Shown piece by piece: positions 22,905-31,336 of a stretch of DNA of 31,399 nt. The notes under the pieces are model-generated. The model made no database searches. It was not told the DNA's origin and saw only the letters and a list, made by a program, of their open reading frames with translations. Source of the DNA: an uncultured Erysipelotrichales bacterium (GTDB lineage Bacteria > Bacillota_I > Bacilli_A > Erysipelotrichales > Coprobacillaceae); the NCBI GenBank assembly GCA_910579135.1, contig CAJTTM010000029.1, positions 1 to 31,399 on the forward strand, read 5' to 3'. Each line of letters begins with the position of its first letter. The stretch's first letter is position 1. The position numbers were made by a program, and so were the translations under genes.

Positions 22905-24035
22905 ATGATTTATAAAGAATTTCAAGATTTAAAATTGTCAGCATTAGGAATGGGAGCAATGAGGCTTCCAGTAATTAATGGAGATGATCATCAAATTGAT
23001 GAAGAAGCAACTGCCAAAATGGTTGCTTATGCAATGGAAAAGGGAATTAATTATTATGATACAGCATGGGGATATCATGGTAAACAATCAGAAGTTGTTA
23101 TGGGTAAGGTTTTAAAAAATTATCCAAGAGATCGTTTTTACCTTGCTACTAAGTTTCCTGGTTATGATTTATCTAATATGGATAAAGTACAAGAAATTTT
23201 TGAAAAACAATTGGAAAAATGTCAAGTTGAATATTTTGATTTTTATTTGTTTCATAATGTATGTGAAATGAATATAGATGCTTATTTAGATGAAAAATAT
23301 GGAATCTTTGATTATTTATGGGAACAAAAACAAAATGGAAGAATTAAGCATTTAGGTTTTTCTGCTCATGGTGATTTACCAACAATGAAAAGATTTTTAG
23401 AAGCATATGGTGATAAGATGGAATTTTGTCAAATTCAATTAAATTACTTAGATTATTTATTTCAAGATGCAAAAGCTAAAATTGAATTATTGGATGAATA
23501 TAATATTCCAGTTTGGGTTATGGAGCCATTAAGAGGTGGAAGATTAGCTTCTTTACAAGAAGACTATGCTCAACAATTAACTTTACTTAGACCAGAAGAA
23601 AAAGTACCTGCATGGGCATTTCGTTTCTTACAATCTCTTAAAAGTGTCACAATGGTTTTATCAGGAATGTCTAATTTTGAACAATTAAAAGAAAATATAA
23701 AGACATTTGAGGAAGATAAACCATTAAATAAAGAAGAATGGAATACATTATTATCTATTTCTTCAAAGATGTTAGAAAAGAAGATATTGCCATGTACAGC
23801 ATGTCATTATTGTACAAGTCATTGTCCAATGAACTTGGATATACCATCATTATTAAATCTATATAATGAACATTGTTTCAGCGAAGGTGGATTTATTGCT
23901 CCAATGGCATTATCAGCTTTACCAGAAGATAAAAAACCATCAGCATGTGTGGGATGTCAAAGTTGCGAAGCGGTCTGTCCTCAACAAATAAAGATTTCAG
24001 AAGCTATGAAAGATTTTGCTGAAAAATTAGGTTGA
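22905..24035 (+). CDS. Aldo/keto reductase with two C-terminal 4Fe-4S motifs
   Basis: A 376-residue fusion-type oxidoreductase. The N-terminal barrel (about 1-280) shows LGMGAMRLP, the catalytic YDTAWGYHG and a lysine in LATKFPG, plus FYLFHN. The C-terminal part holds two ferredoxin-like cysteine sets, C297-C300-C303-C307 (CTACHYCTSHCP) and C348-C351-C354-C358 (CVGCQSCEAVCP), each able to carry a [4Fe-4S] cluster. Such proteins are common in anaerobic Bacillota and may couple carbonyl reduction to ferredoxin as well as NAD(P)H. The substrate is unknown. AGAGGAGA (22889-22896) precedes the ATG, 16 bases after the HAD gene, and only three bases separate it from the next reductase. Confidence 0.9.
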   Translation: MIYKEFQDLKLSALGMGAMRLPVINGDDHQIDEEATAKMVAYAMEKGINYYDTAWGYHGKQSEVVMGKVLKNYPRDRFYLATKFPGYDLSNMDKVQEIFEKQLEKCQVEYFDFYLFHNVCEMNIDAYLDEKYGIFDYLWEQKQNGRIKHLGFSAHGDLPTMKRFLEAYGDKMEFCQIQLNYLDYLFQDAKAKIELLDEYNIPVWVMEPLRGGRLASLQEDYAQQLTLLRPEEKVPAWAFRFLQSLKSVTMVLSGMSNFEQLKENIKTFEEDKPLNKEEWNTLLSISSKMLEKKILPCTACHYCTSHCPMNLDIPSLLNLYNEHCFSEGGFIAPMALSALPEDKKPSACVGCQSCEAVCPQQIKISEAMKDFAEKLG

Positions 24036-24038
24036 TAA

Positions 24039-24845
24039 ATGGAATATATAACATTATATAATGGTATAAAGATGCCGCTTCTTGGACTTGGTACTTGGGA
24101 TTTAAGAGGTCAAGAATGTATTGATACTGTATGTTGCACAATAAAAAATGGCTATAAATTGATAGATACTGCACAGATGTATGAAAATGAAAGAGAAGTT
24201 GGAGAAGGAATTCTTAAAAGTAGGATTTCAAGAGATAAATTGTTTGTTACTACTAAAATATATGGTAATAATAGTTATCAAAAAACAAAAGAAGCCATTG
24301 AAAAATCCTTAAAAAACTTAAAAACTAATTATATTGATTTATTACTCTTGCATGAACCCTATTTACAAGAAAAAGACATGTATAAAGCATTAGAAGAAGC
24401 TTATAATGAAGGAAAAGTAAAAGCTATTGGTATATCGAATTATGATGAAAAAAGATTAACAAGATTTATCAAACAATGTCATGTTATACCAGCTATTAAT
24501 CAAATCGAGTGTCATGTATATTATCAAAAACATAGGTTTCAAAAAATATTAGATGATCATCATATTAAAATGCAAGCATGGGCTCCATTAGCTCAGGCTA
24601 AGATCAATATAAGTCAAGAATCAATACTTTTAGAAATCGCAAATAAATATAAAAAAACTCCCTCACAAATTGCTTTACGATTTTTAGTGCAGAGAGGTAT
24701 ATCAGTAATACCTAAATCTAAAAGAGAAGAAAGATTGGTTGAAAATATTAATATATTTGATTTTTCATTAACAAATGATGAAATGGAAAAGATTAAAAAG
24801 ATAGATAGAAATGAAACATTGTTTTCATGGACAAAATGTTTTTAA
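24039..24845 (+). CDS. Aldo/keto reductase (AKR5-like, NADPH type)
   Basis: A compact 268-residue single-domain aldo/keto reductase of the 2,5-diketogluconate reductase/glyoxal reductase type. It begins with the strand LYNGIKMPLLGLGTWDLRG. The catalytic residues are in DTAQMYENE (D, Y), TTKIYG (K) and LLLLHEPY (H). The cofactor-binding IPKSKREERLVENINIFDF is near the C-terminus. It likely reduces small aldehydes or keto-sugars; the exact substrate cannot be read. It starts three bases after the iron-sulfur reductase and has no strong ribosome site of its own, so the two are probably coupled. Confidence 0.9.
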   Translation: MEYITLYNGIKMPLLGLGTWDLRGQECIDTVCCTIKNGYKLIDTAQMYENEREVGEGILKSRISRDKLFVTTKIYGNNSYQKTKEAIEKSLKNLKTNYIDLLLLHEPYLQEKDMYKALEEAYNEGKVKAIGISNYDEKRLTRFIKQCHVIPAINQIECHVYYQKHRFQKILDDHHIKMQAWAPLAQAKINISQESILLEIANKYKKTPSQIALRFLVQRGISVIPKSKREERLVENINIFDFSLTNDEMEKIKKIDRNETLFSWTKCF

Positions 24846-24907
24846 TCTACTTATATGAAAAAATGTTAGAAAATCTTCATGAATTTATAATGAAATATTG
24901 ATAAAAG

Positions 24908-24958
24908 TCATTTCCAATTTTGATAAAGTATTGTTATCAAAATAGAAATGATTTTTTT
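24908..24958 (+). terminator. Strong hairpin terminator just before the VanY-type gene
   Basis: TCATTTC (24908-24914) pairs with GAAATGA (24945-24951), and ATTTTGATA (24917-24925) pairs with TATCAAAAT (24935-24943). Seven T follow (24952-24958). It ends the reductase operon and lies only 18 bases before the next start codon. Confidence 0.85.
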
Positions 24959-24976
24959 ATGAAGAGAGGGAATGTT

Positions 24977-26074
24977 ATGAAACTAAAATTTCGCAATGTT
25001 ATGATTGTATTTATTTGTATTTGTCTAGTATGTGTAGGTTTTAAAAAAGTTATAACAATTGTTTATGATTGTTTTGATACTACTTTTTTAAATAATGATC
25101 ATAATTGGGATCAATATTCTAATAATGGACATTATGAGATGTATAATTATTATTCATCTTTTAATCAATTATCTAATAAAGATGTCATTCAATATGTTGA
25201 TAATTTCTATGATATTTATGATGGATTAGAGTCTTTAGGATATTCCATGGAAACATGTAAGAAATTAATGCAAACATTATCTTTAGATGATTTTCAATTT
25301 ATCATTAATAAAAAGTATACATTTCAAAAAATTAAAGATTATTTAAATATTAAAGGATGTATTGTTAAGGATATTCCAAAGTATCTCACTTCTTATCAAA
25401 ATAAAAGACATGCAATACTTTCAATATCATATCCTTCTATACAATCATATAATAAAAATAAAAGATCTTATTATATCCATGATCCATATAACATTTCTGT
25501 TTTAGTAAAATCAGGTTTTGAAATTTCACCAGATTATAAACCAGATGATTTAAGAAAAGTAAAAATACCAATTGCTTCTGATAATGAACATTATACTTTA
25601 AGAAATGAAGCTGCCAATGCTATAGAAAAAATGTATATTGATGGTCAGGATTTAGGATATCATTTAGCGCTCAATAGTGGATATCGTTCTTATGATGATC
25701 AAAAAGACATATATGATGAATATGTCAAGAAATATGGAATAAGTAGTGCTAAAAGATTAGTGGCTTTGCCTGGTACAAGTGAACATCAGTTAGGACTAGG
25801 AATGGATATAACAAGTCAAAGTGTGATGAATGGAACAAAAAGAGTATTTGGTGATACTGATGAGTATCTTTGGTGTAAAGAGAATGCTTATAAGTATGGG
25901 TTAATATTACGTTATCCTCAAAACAAAACAGATATAACAGGTATTACAAACGAACCTTGGCATTTTAGATATGTAGGCAAAAAAATTGCAAAAGAAATAT
26001 ATGAAAAAAATTGGACTTTGGAGGAATATATATCTACTTATGGGTTTACATATGATTTATCATTAATTGAATGA
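24977..26074 (+). CDS. VanY/M15 family D,D-carboxypeptidase, membrane anchored
   Basis: A zinc D-alanyl-D-alanine carboxypeptidase that trims peptidoglycan stem peptides outside the cell. The 365-residue protein starts KLKFRNVMIVFICICLVCVGF, a signal anchor (about 8-24). A long linker-like region of about 150 residues, rich in Tyr and Asn, precedes the M15 domain. The zinc site is readable: SEHQLGLGMD (H270, D277) and EPWHFRYVG (H329), with SGYRSYDDQ upstream. The ATG at 24977 is chosen because GAGAGGG (24964-24970) sits six bases before it; an in-frame ATG at 24959 has no ribosome site. A terminator lies directly upstream, so the promoter is unclear. Confidence 0.9.
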   Translation: MKLKFRNVMIVFICICLVCVGFKKVITIVYDCFDTTFLNNDHNWDQYSNNGHYEMYNYYSSFNQLSNKDVIQYVDNFYDIYDGLESLGYSMETCKKLMQTLSLDDFQFIINKKYTFQKIKDYLNIKGCIVKDIPKYLTSYQNKRHAILSISYPSIQSYNKNKRSYYIHDPYNISVLVKSGFEISPDYKPDDLRKVKIPIASDNEHYTLRNEAANAIEKMYIDGQDLGYHLALNSGYRSYDDQKDIYDEYVKKYGISSAKRLVALPGTSEHQLGLGMDITSQSVMNGTKRVFGDTDEYLWCKENAYKYGLILRYPQNKTDITGITNEPWHFRYVGKKIAKEIYEKNWTLEEYISTYGFTYDLSLIE

Positions 26075-26186
26075 AAAGGAGTATAAATTTGACAAGTTTG
26101 GTAATAATTGTTAAAATAATGACGTTGATATATTAAAAAAAGTATAAAATTCATATTGATTCCAAAACAATTAAAAAAAACTTAAT

Positions 26187-26218
26187 AAAAAAGCATTGAT
26201 TAAATCAATGTTTTTTTT
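26187..26218 (+). terminator. Terminator downstream of the VanY-type gene
   Basis: CATTGA (26194-26199) pairs with TCAATG (26205-26210), flanked by an A-run before and eight T after (26211-26218). The space from 26075 to this point holds nothing else I can name. Confidence 0.8.
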
Positions 26219-26219
26219 G

Positions 26220-26242
26220 TTTCTTAAGTATTTCTTAAGAAA
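26220..26242 (+). promoter_or_regulatory. TTTCTTAAG repeats, possible operator
   Basis: TTTCTTAAG occurs at 26220-26228 and again at 26231-26239. The second copy forms the 12-bp palindrome TTTCTTAAGAAA (26231-26242). It lies five bases upstream of the -35 of the NlpC/P60 gene, a position suited to an activator or repressor. Confidence 0.4.
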
Positions 26243-26246
26243 AATG

Positions 26247-26275
26247 TAGACATTTTATTCATAATTTGTTAGAAT
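26247..26275 (+). promoter_or_regulatory. Promoter of the NlpC/P60 gene
   Basis: TAGACA (26247-26252) and TAGAAT (26270-26275) are spaced by exactly 17 bases, with a start near 26282, followed by a GAGGAGG ribosome site at 26297-26303. Confidence 0.7.
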
Positions 26276-26310
26276 AGGTCATGGGTAAAAAAGTTTGAGG
26301 AGGTTAAGTA

Positions 26311-27561
26311 ATGGAATTAGAAGCAATATGTAAGAAATTATTAGTTGTATTATTAATGTTTGTGATGGTATTTACAGGAACAAATAACTTAAATGTTAAT
26401 GCAGCTGATAATGAAGAAGAAACTACTCAAACTGAATCTACTAAACCTACTGAATCAAATGGAGAAGTTGATGAAGAGATAACTACTTTATCAATTGAAG
26501 ATATGAATATTGCTGATATTGAAGATCAGTATTATACAGGAAAAGCAATAGAACCAAAAGTCATTATTACTACAAATGATGAAGAAGAATTAGAATTAGA
26601 TACTGATTATACATTAGAATATGTGAATAATGAAATGGTTGGAATGGCTAGTGTTACTATTAGTGGTATTGGTAACTATAGTGGAAGTGTTATTAAGACC
26701 TTTAATATTTTAGTTAAATCTGTTAATAAACTTACATATAAGGGAGTACCTGGTAGAGTTCCATATACTGGCAAACAAATTAAACCAGAAATTAGCGTAT
26801 ATAATGGTGGTCGAAAATTAGATAGTTCTGATGTTAAAATTAGCTATGGAGAAAACAAGAAAATTGGTAAAGCAACAATTAAAGTTGAAGCTAATAGTGA
26901 ATTTTATAGTGAAACAAAAACATTTACATTTTATATTGTACCAAAGAAAGTATCAATTTCTTCAGTTAAAACTGATGATAAGAAATTTACAGTTCGTTAT
27001 AAAAAAGTAAGTGGAGCAAGTGGATATCAGGTTGCATATAGAAAAAAAGGAACTTCAAAATGGAAGTATCAATATATTAGTAAAAAGTCTTCATCAAAGA
27101 CAATCAAAGGATTAGCAAGAGGGAAGTCTTATGATGTTAAGGTAAGAGCTTATTTACAAGTTGGAAAAGAAAAGAAATTTGCATTGTTTAGTTCATTAAA
27201 GACTGCAAAGATTCCAACGTTAAGACAAGTAAGAGAAAAGAAAGTTGTTGCTGCAGCTAAAAGTCGTTTAGGATGTAGATATGTATATGGATCAACTGGT
27301 CCAACTACATTTGACTGTTCAGGATTAACAAGATGGACATATAAAAAGATTGGAATTAATTTACCTCATAGTTCTAGTTCACAAAGATCAAAAGGGAAAA
27401 AGGTTTCAATTAAGAAATTAAAAGTTGGAGATGTTGTATGGAGACCAGGGCATGTAGGATTATATGTGGGAAATGGGAAAGTTATCCATGCTCCTCATAC
27501 TGGTGCTAGAGTAAGATATACAAAGGCAAAAACTTTTAAAGTAGGATTAAGATTTTTCTAA
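26311..27561 (+). CDS. Secreted NlpC/P60 peptidoglycan endopeptidase with Ig-like and Fn3 domains
   Basis: A 416-residue exported cell-wall hydrolase. A signal peptide (1 to about 32, LLVVLLMFVMVFTG then NVNAAD) is followed by a Thr/Glu-rich linker. An Ig-like repeat (about 65-130, YTGKAIEPKVII and GIGNYSGS) and a second, weaker copy (about 140-210, YTGKQIKPEISV) come next. Then a fibronectin type III domain (about 213-300) and a C-terminal NlpC/P60 domain (about 305-416). The catalytic triad reads C336 in FDCSGL, H381 in GHVGLYVG and H393 in VIHAPH. NlpC/P60 enzymes cut stem-peptide bonds. The gene is monocistronic with its own promoter and terminator, and the neighbouring VanY-type gene also acts on peptidoglycan. 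Confidence 0.92.
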   Translation: MELEAICKKLLVVLLMFVMVFTGTNNLNVNAADNEEETTQTESTKPTESNGEVDEEITTLSIEDMNIADIEDQYYTGKAIEPKVIITTNDEEELELDTDYTLEYVNNEMVGMASVTISGIGNYSGSVIKTFNILVKSVNKLTYKGVPGRVPYTGKQIKPEISVYNGGRKLDSSDVKISYGENKKIGKATIKVEANSEFYSETKTFTFYIVPKKVSISSVKTDDKKFTVRYKKVSGASGYQVAYRKKGTSKWKYQYISKKSSSKTIKGLARGKSYDVKVRAYLQVGKEKKFALFSSLKTAKIPTLRQVREKKVVAAAKSRLGCRYVYGSTGPTTFDCSGLTRWTYKKIGINLPHSSSSQRSKGKKVSIKKLKVGDVVWRPGHVGLYVGNGKVIHAPHTGARVRYTKAKTFKVGLRFF

Positions 27562-27587
27562 GATTCTAGATTTTCTAGAATCTTTTT
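27560..27587 (+). terminator. Terminator of the NlpC/P60 gene
   Basis: AAGATTCTAG (27560-27569) pairs with CTAGAATCTT (27575-27584) and a T-run ends at 27587. The stem includes the last two bases of the stop codon. Confidence 0.88.
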
Positions 27588-27616
27588 GTTATATTGTTAT
27601 TTAAGGATGTGAGATA

Positions 27617-28723
27617 ATGATTAAACCAAAGCATATTGTAAAAAAAGTGGATGGAGATTATCGTTTGATTGTAATAAGTGATATTCATGGACATTTAGAT
27701 AGGTTGAAATTATTATTGAAGAAAATTAATTATACTAAAAATGATTACTTAGTTATCTTAGGCGATTTTATTGAAAAAGGTGATCAAGTTATTGAAACAA
27801 TACATTTTATTCAAGAGTTAGATAAAAATGAAAGAACATTTGTTTTAATAGGGAATTGTGAATGGGCTATGGAAGCTATGCTAACAATACCAGAGATTGC
27901 TAGGCAAATACCAATGTATTTAAAAAGAGTGTCTTCTAATGGATGCATTAGAACTGTTTACCATCGTTTACATTTAGATGATGGACATGAAACGATGTTG
28001 GGGGTACAAAGGAAGATTGCCCAATATTTACATAAAGAATTAAATTATATATCACAATTACCAGTGACTTTAAAATTTAATGATTTTTTATTTGTTCATG
28101 CTGGATTAGAACCAAGGAATAATTATAAGAAATGTGGTTTATCATCAATGTTAGAAATGCAAAGATTTTTAGATTATGGACATATGCTTGATGAAATTGT
28201 TGTTGTTGGACATTTACCTACGTCTAATTATCGTGATAAGATTCAAAATGATATTTTATATGATTTTCAAAAAAGAATTATTTGTATTGATGGTGGTACT
28301 GGTGTGAAATCTATTTCACAATTAAATGCTTTGATTATTGAAAAGAAAGATAATCAAATTCATTTTAAAGATGAATTTGTTCAGCCTTTAAAAGAATATT
28401 TGGTTATTGAAGATTTTAAGAGTGATCAGGAAATTTCACATAAGATTAGTTATCCATATTTTGAAGTAGAGATATTAAAGAAAGGTAAAGCTTTTAGTTA
28501 TTGTTATCAAGTAGAAACAAATACAAAATTATATATTAAAAATGAATTTTTATATAAAAGACATAATAAATTATATTGTTTAGATGATTATACTGATTGT
28601 ATTTTAAATATAAAGAAAAATCATTGTTTAAAGTTAATTGGTATTTATGGAGATTATGTTTATGGAATATATGAAGGTAAAGTAGGATGGACAAAACTTT
28701 CTTTTATAGAGTATAAAAAATAG
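27617..28723 (+). CDS. Calcineurin-like metallophosphoesterase
   Basis: A 368-residue cytoplasmic metal-dependent phosphoesterase of the PPP/serine-threonine phosphatase-like group. Motifs in order are SDIHGH (D22, H24), GDFIEKGD (D50), GNCEWAME (N80), FVHAGL (H161) and VVGHLP (H199). Oddly, the third motif reads G-N-C-E where the family normally has G-N-H-[DE], so the usual proton-donor histidine is Cys81. About 130 residues after the catalytic domain form an additional, unrecognised C-terminal region with many aromatic and basic residues. AAGGATGTGAG precedes the ATG. It lies 31 bases upstream of a small helical protein. Protein phosphatase, nucleotide hydrolase or Ap4A hydrolase activity are all possible. 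Confidence 0.8.
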   Translation: MIKPKHIVKKVDGDYRLIVISDIHGHLDRLKLLLKKINYTKNDYLVILGDFIEKGDQVIETIHFIQELDKNERTFVLIGNCEWAMEAMLTIPEIARQIPMYLKRVSSNGCIRTVYHRLHLDDGHETMLGVQRKIAQYLHKELNYISQLPVTLKFNDFLFVHAGLEPRNNYKKCGLSSMLEMQRFLDYGHMLDEIVVVGHLPTSNYRDKIQNDILYDFQKRIICIDGGTGVKSISQLNALIIEKKDNQIHFKDEFVQPLKEYLVIEDFKSDQEISHKISYPYFEVEILKKGKAFSYCYQVETNTKLYIKNEFLYKRHNKLYCLDDYTDCILNIKKNHCLKLIGIYGDYVYGIYEGKVGWTKLSFIEYKK

Positions 28724-28754
28724 AGATATGTTCACAATATAATTGGTGATAGAA

Positions 28755-29153
28755 ATGGAAGAATGTGTAAAAGAAATTCTCAAAGGACTTCATATGGGTG
28801 TTTTGGGTATTGAACATGTAGTTGATAAAATTGATTCTGAGGGATTAAGGAGACTTGTTGTTAAGCAAAAGAAAGAGTATGAATCATTAATCCAAAGGGT
28901 ACATGCAGCATTTCCTAATGTAGAGGATAAAGAACCTGGTATGATTAGTGAATCAATGATTGAGATGAAAACAATGTTTGCGAGTGATAACGATATTGTG
29001 AAGATGTTAATGAAAGGTTGTAACAATGCAGTTATATCAATGACAGAAGTTATTCATAGTCAACAATGTATTGATGCGAAATTAAAATCATTGGCTGATG
29101 ATGTTGAAGATGTATCTAAAAATTATGAAGAACAATTAAAAAGTTATTTGTAG
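28755..29153 (+). CDS. Small helical protein of unknown function
   Basis: A 132-residue protein without signal peptide or membrane segment. It is predicted to be almost entirely helical and could form a four-helix bundle: helices near 1-27, 30-50, 65-88 and 92-130. It recalls the DUF2383/ferritin-like small bundle proteins, but I do not see a clear E-x-x-H metal site, so this is only a resemblance. The ATG at 28755 is chosen over the in-frame TTG at 28743, since TTGGTGA (28743-28749) then serves as the ribosome site. It lies between a metallophosphoesterase and polyphosphate kinase and ends at a perfect terminator. Confidence 0.65.
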   Translation: MEECVKEILKGLHMGVLGIEHVVDKIDSEGLRRLVVKQKKEYESLIQRVHAAFPNVEDKEPGMISESMIEMKTMFASDNDIVKMLMKGCNNAVISMTEVIHSQQCIDAKLKSLADDVEDVSKNYEEQLKSYL

Positions 29154-29181
29154 AGATAGGAAATTCCTATCTCATTTTTTT
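29153..29181 (+). terminator. Terminator of the metallophosphoesterase-helical protein unit
   Basis: GAGATAGGA (29153-29161) pairs perfectly with TCCTATCTC (29165-29173), followed by A and seven T (29175-29181). The stem begins at the last base of the TAG stop codon. It is among the cleanest terminators in the window. Confidence 0.92.
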
Positions 29182-29293
29182 AATGAAAATCACAGTTTTA
29201 TTTTATAAATTTCTGTAATATAATAGATTTGAGTGATATAATAAATTTATGGTTGAATAAGAAATACAGTCATATATTAAGGGAGGATTTTAT

Positions 29294-31336
29294 ATGAATG
29301 AATGTAAAGATAATAGAGAACTGTCATGGTTAAAGTTTAATGATCGTGTATTATTACAAGCAAAAGATTCAAAGGTACCTTTAGGGGAAAAACTAAGTTT
29401 TATTTCTATTTTCCAATCTAATTTAGATGAGTTTTTTATGGTTAGAATTGGTTCTTTATATGATCAAATGTTATTTTATCCTGCAAGTAGAGATAATAAA
29501 ACAGGAATGACAGGAGAGGAACAGATTAAAGCGTGTTTAAAGAGAATTAATTTTTTGAATAAGAAAAAAGATAGAATTTATATGAATGTGATGGAATCAT
29601 TAAAACCTTATGGTTTTGGTATTGTGAAATTTGATGATTTAAAATATAAAGAAGATAAAAAATATTTTGAAAAATATTTTGATAGAGAATTATTACCATT
29701 GATTTCACCACAAGTAATTTCTAAAAGAAAACCATTTCCTTTTTTAAATAATAGAGAGTTATATATTGTTGTTGAATTAGAGTCTAAAAAAGGAAAACGT
29801 AAGATGGGTATTGTATCTTGTGCTAATGCGATGGATGAAAGATTAATACCCGTTCCATCTTCACCGAGTCAATTTATTTTGGCTGAAGATATTATATTGC
29901 ATTTTGTTTCAACATTATTTAGTAAATATATAGTTAAACATAAAGCTTTTATTAGAGTAACGAGAAGTGCTGATATTGATGAAGATGATCATTCTTTAAA
30001 TGGACATGATGATTATCGTGAAATGATGGAAACATTAATTAAACAAAGAAGAAAACTATCCCCAATTCGTTTAGAGTTATCTGAAGGATTAGAGGAATTA
30101 GAAATACTAATGTTGATGAATTTTTTAAGATTAAGTAAAAGACAAATCTTTATATCAAAATCTCCTTTAGATTTAAAGTTTATTGGTGATTTAAGAGATT
30201 ATTTAAAGTTTGTACATCCTGAATTATTCTATAATAGATTAGAAGCGAGAAACAGTTCCCTTGTAGAAAATAAAGTTCCAATGATAAAGCAAATCTTAAA
30301 ACATGATATTTTATTAGCTTATCCATTTGAATCAATGTCACCATTTTTAAGATTACTAGATGAAGCAAGTTTAGATCCAAAAGTCGCAAGTATTAAAATG
30401 ACATTATATCGTGTTGCGAAAAATTCTAAAGTTGTAAAATCTTTAATTAAAGCAGCTGAAAATGGTAAAGAAGTTGTTGTTTTAGTTGAATTAAGAGCAC
30501 GTTTTGATGAAGAAAATAATATCGATTGGTCAAAACGTTTAGAAAGTGCAGGGTGTCATGTTATATATGGTTTAGATGGATTAAAAGTACATTCAAAATT
30601 ATGTTTGATTACTTATAAGAACCACGATGGTGTAGATTATATTAGTCAAATAGGTACAGGAAACTATAATGAAAATACATCTCGTCAATATACTGATTTA
30701 TCATTAATGACTTCAAAAAGAGAAATAGGAGAAGAAATTAATATTGTATTTAATCATTTATGTTTAGGGGAAACAGATAGAGATGCTCGTTTATTGATGG
30801 TTGCTCCTAATTGTATGATTAGTAAAATATTTGAACATATTGATGAACAAATAGAACTTGCAAGAACAGGGAAAGATGCTTATGTAGGATTCAAGTGTAA
30901 TTCAGTTACAAGCAGAAAGATGATTGATAAGTTAATAGAAGCAAGTCAAGCTGGAGTTAAAATTGATATGATTGTTAGAGGAATATGTTGTATTATTCCT
31001 AATGTTAAAGGATTAACTGAGAATATAAGAGTTATTTCAATTGTTGGAAGATATTTAGAACATTCTAGAATTTATATTTTTGGTAAAGAAGAAAATCAAA
31101 AAGTTTATATTTCTTCAGCAGATTTAATGACAAGAAATTTAGAAAGAAGAGTTGAAGTTGCAGCTCCTGTATTAGATGATAAAATTAAGAAAACAATTTT
31201 ATCAATGTTTAATATTATGTTAAGTGATAATGTAAAAGCAAGTCAACTACTTAATGATGGGGGCTATAAACGGGTAAAAAACAAAGAAATTAAAATGAAT
31301 AGCCAAGAATATTTCTTTAAAAAACTAACGTTATAA
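29294..31336 (+). CDS. ppk1: Polyphosphate kinase 1
   Basis: It reversibly transfers the terminal phosphate of ATP to make long-chain inorganic polyphosphate. The 680-residue protein has the four-domain PPK1 layout. The N-terminal region has RELSWLKFNDRVL and SNLDEFFMVRIG. The autophosphorylated histidine is H433 in KVHSKLCL, and the second conserved histidine is H590 in YLEHSRIYIF. GTGNYNENTSRQYTDLSL and SSADLMTRNLERRVE match the C-terminal phospholipase D-like domains. A GGGAGG site (29281-29286) precedes the ATG. A TATAAT sequence occurs twice in the 112-base gap before it (29219-29224, 29237-29242) without a good -35. No exopolyphosphatase gene follows within the window, where only 63 non-coding bases remain. 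Confidence 0.95.
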   Translation: MNECKDNRELSWLKFNDRVLLQAKDSKVPLGEKLSFISIFQSNLDEFFMVRIGSLYDQMLFYPASRDNKTGMTGEEQIKACLKRINFLNKKKDRIYMNVMESLKPYGFGIVKFDDLKYKEDKKYFEKYFDRELLPLISPQVISKRKPFPFLNNRELYIVVELESKKGKRKMGIVSCANAMDERLIPVPSSPSQFILAEDIILHFVSTLFSKYIVKHKAFIRVTRSADIDEDDHSLNGHDDYREMMETLIKQRRKLSPIRLELSEGLEELEILMLMNFLRLSKRQIFISKSPLDLKFIGDLRDYLKFVHPELFYNRLEARNSSLVENKVPMIKQILKHDILLAYPFESMSPFLRLLDEASLDPKVASIKMTLYRVAKNSKVVKSLIKAAENGKEVVVLVELRARFDEENNIDWSKRLESAGCHVIYGLDGLKVHSKLCLITYKNHDGVDYISQIGTGNYNENTSRQYTDLSLMTSKREIGEEINIVFNHLCLGETDRDARLLMVAPNCMISKIFEHIDEQIELARTGKDAYVGFKCNSVTSRKMIDKLIEASQAGVKIDMIVRGICCIIPNVKGLTENIRVISIVGRYLEHSRIYIFGKEENQKVYISSADLMTRNLERRVEVAAPVLDDKIKKTILSMFNIMLSDNVKASQLLNDGGYKRVKNKEIKMNSQEYFFKKLTL

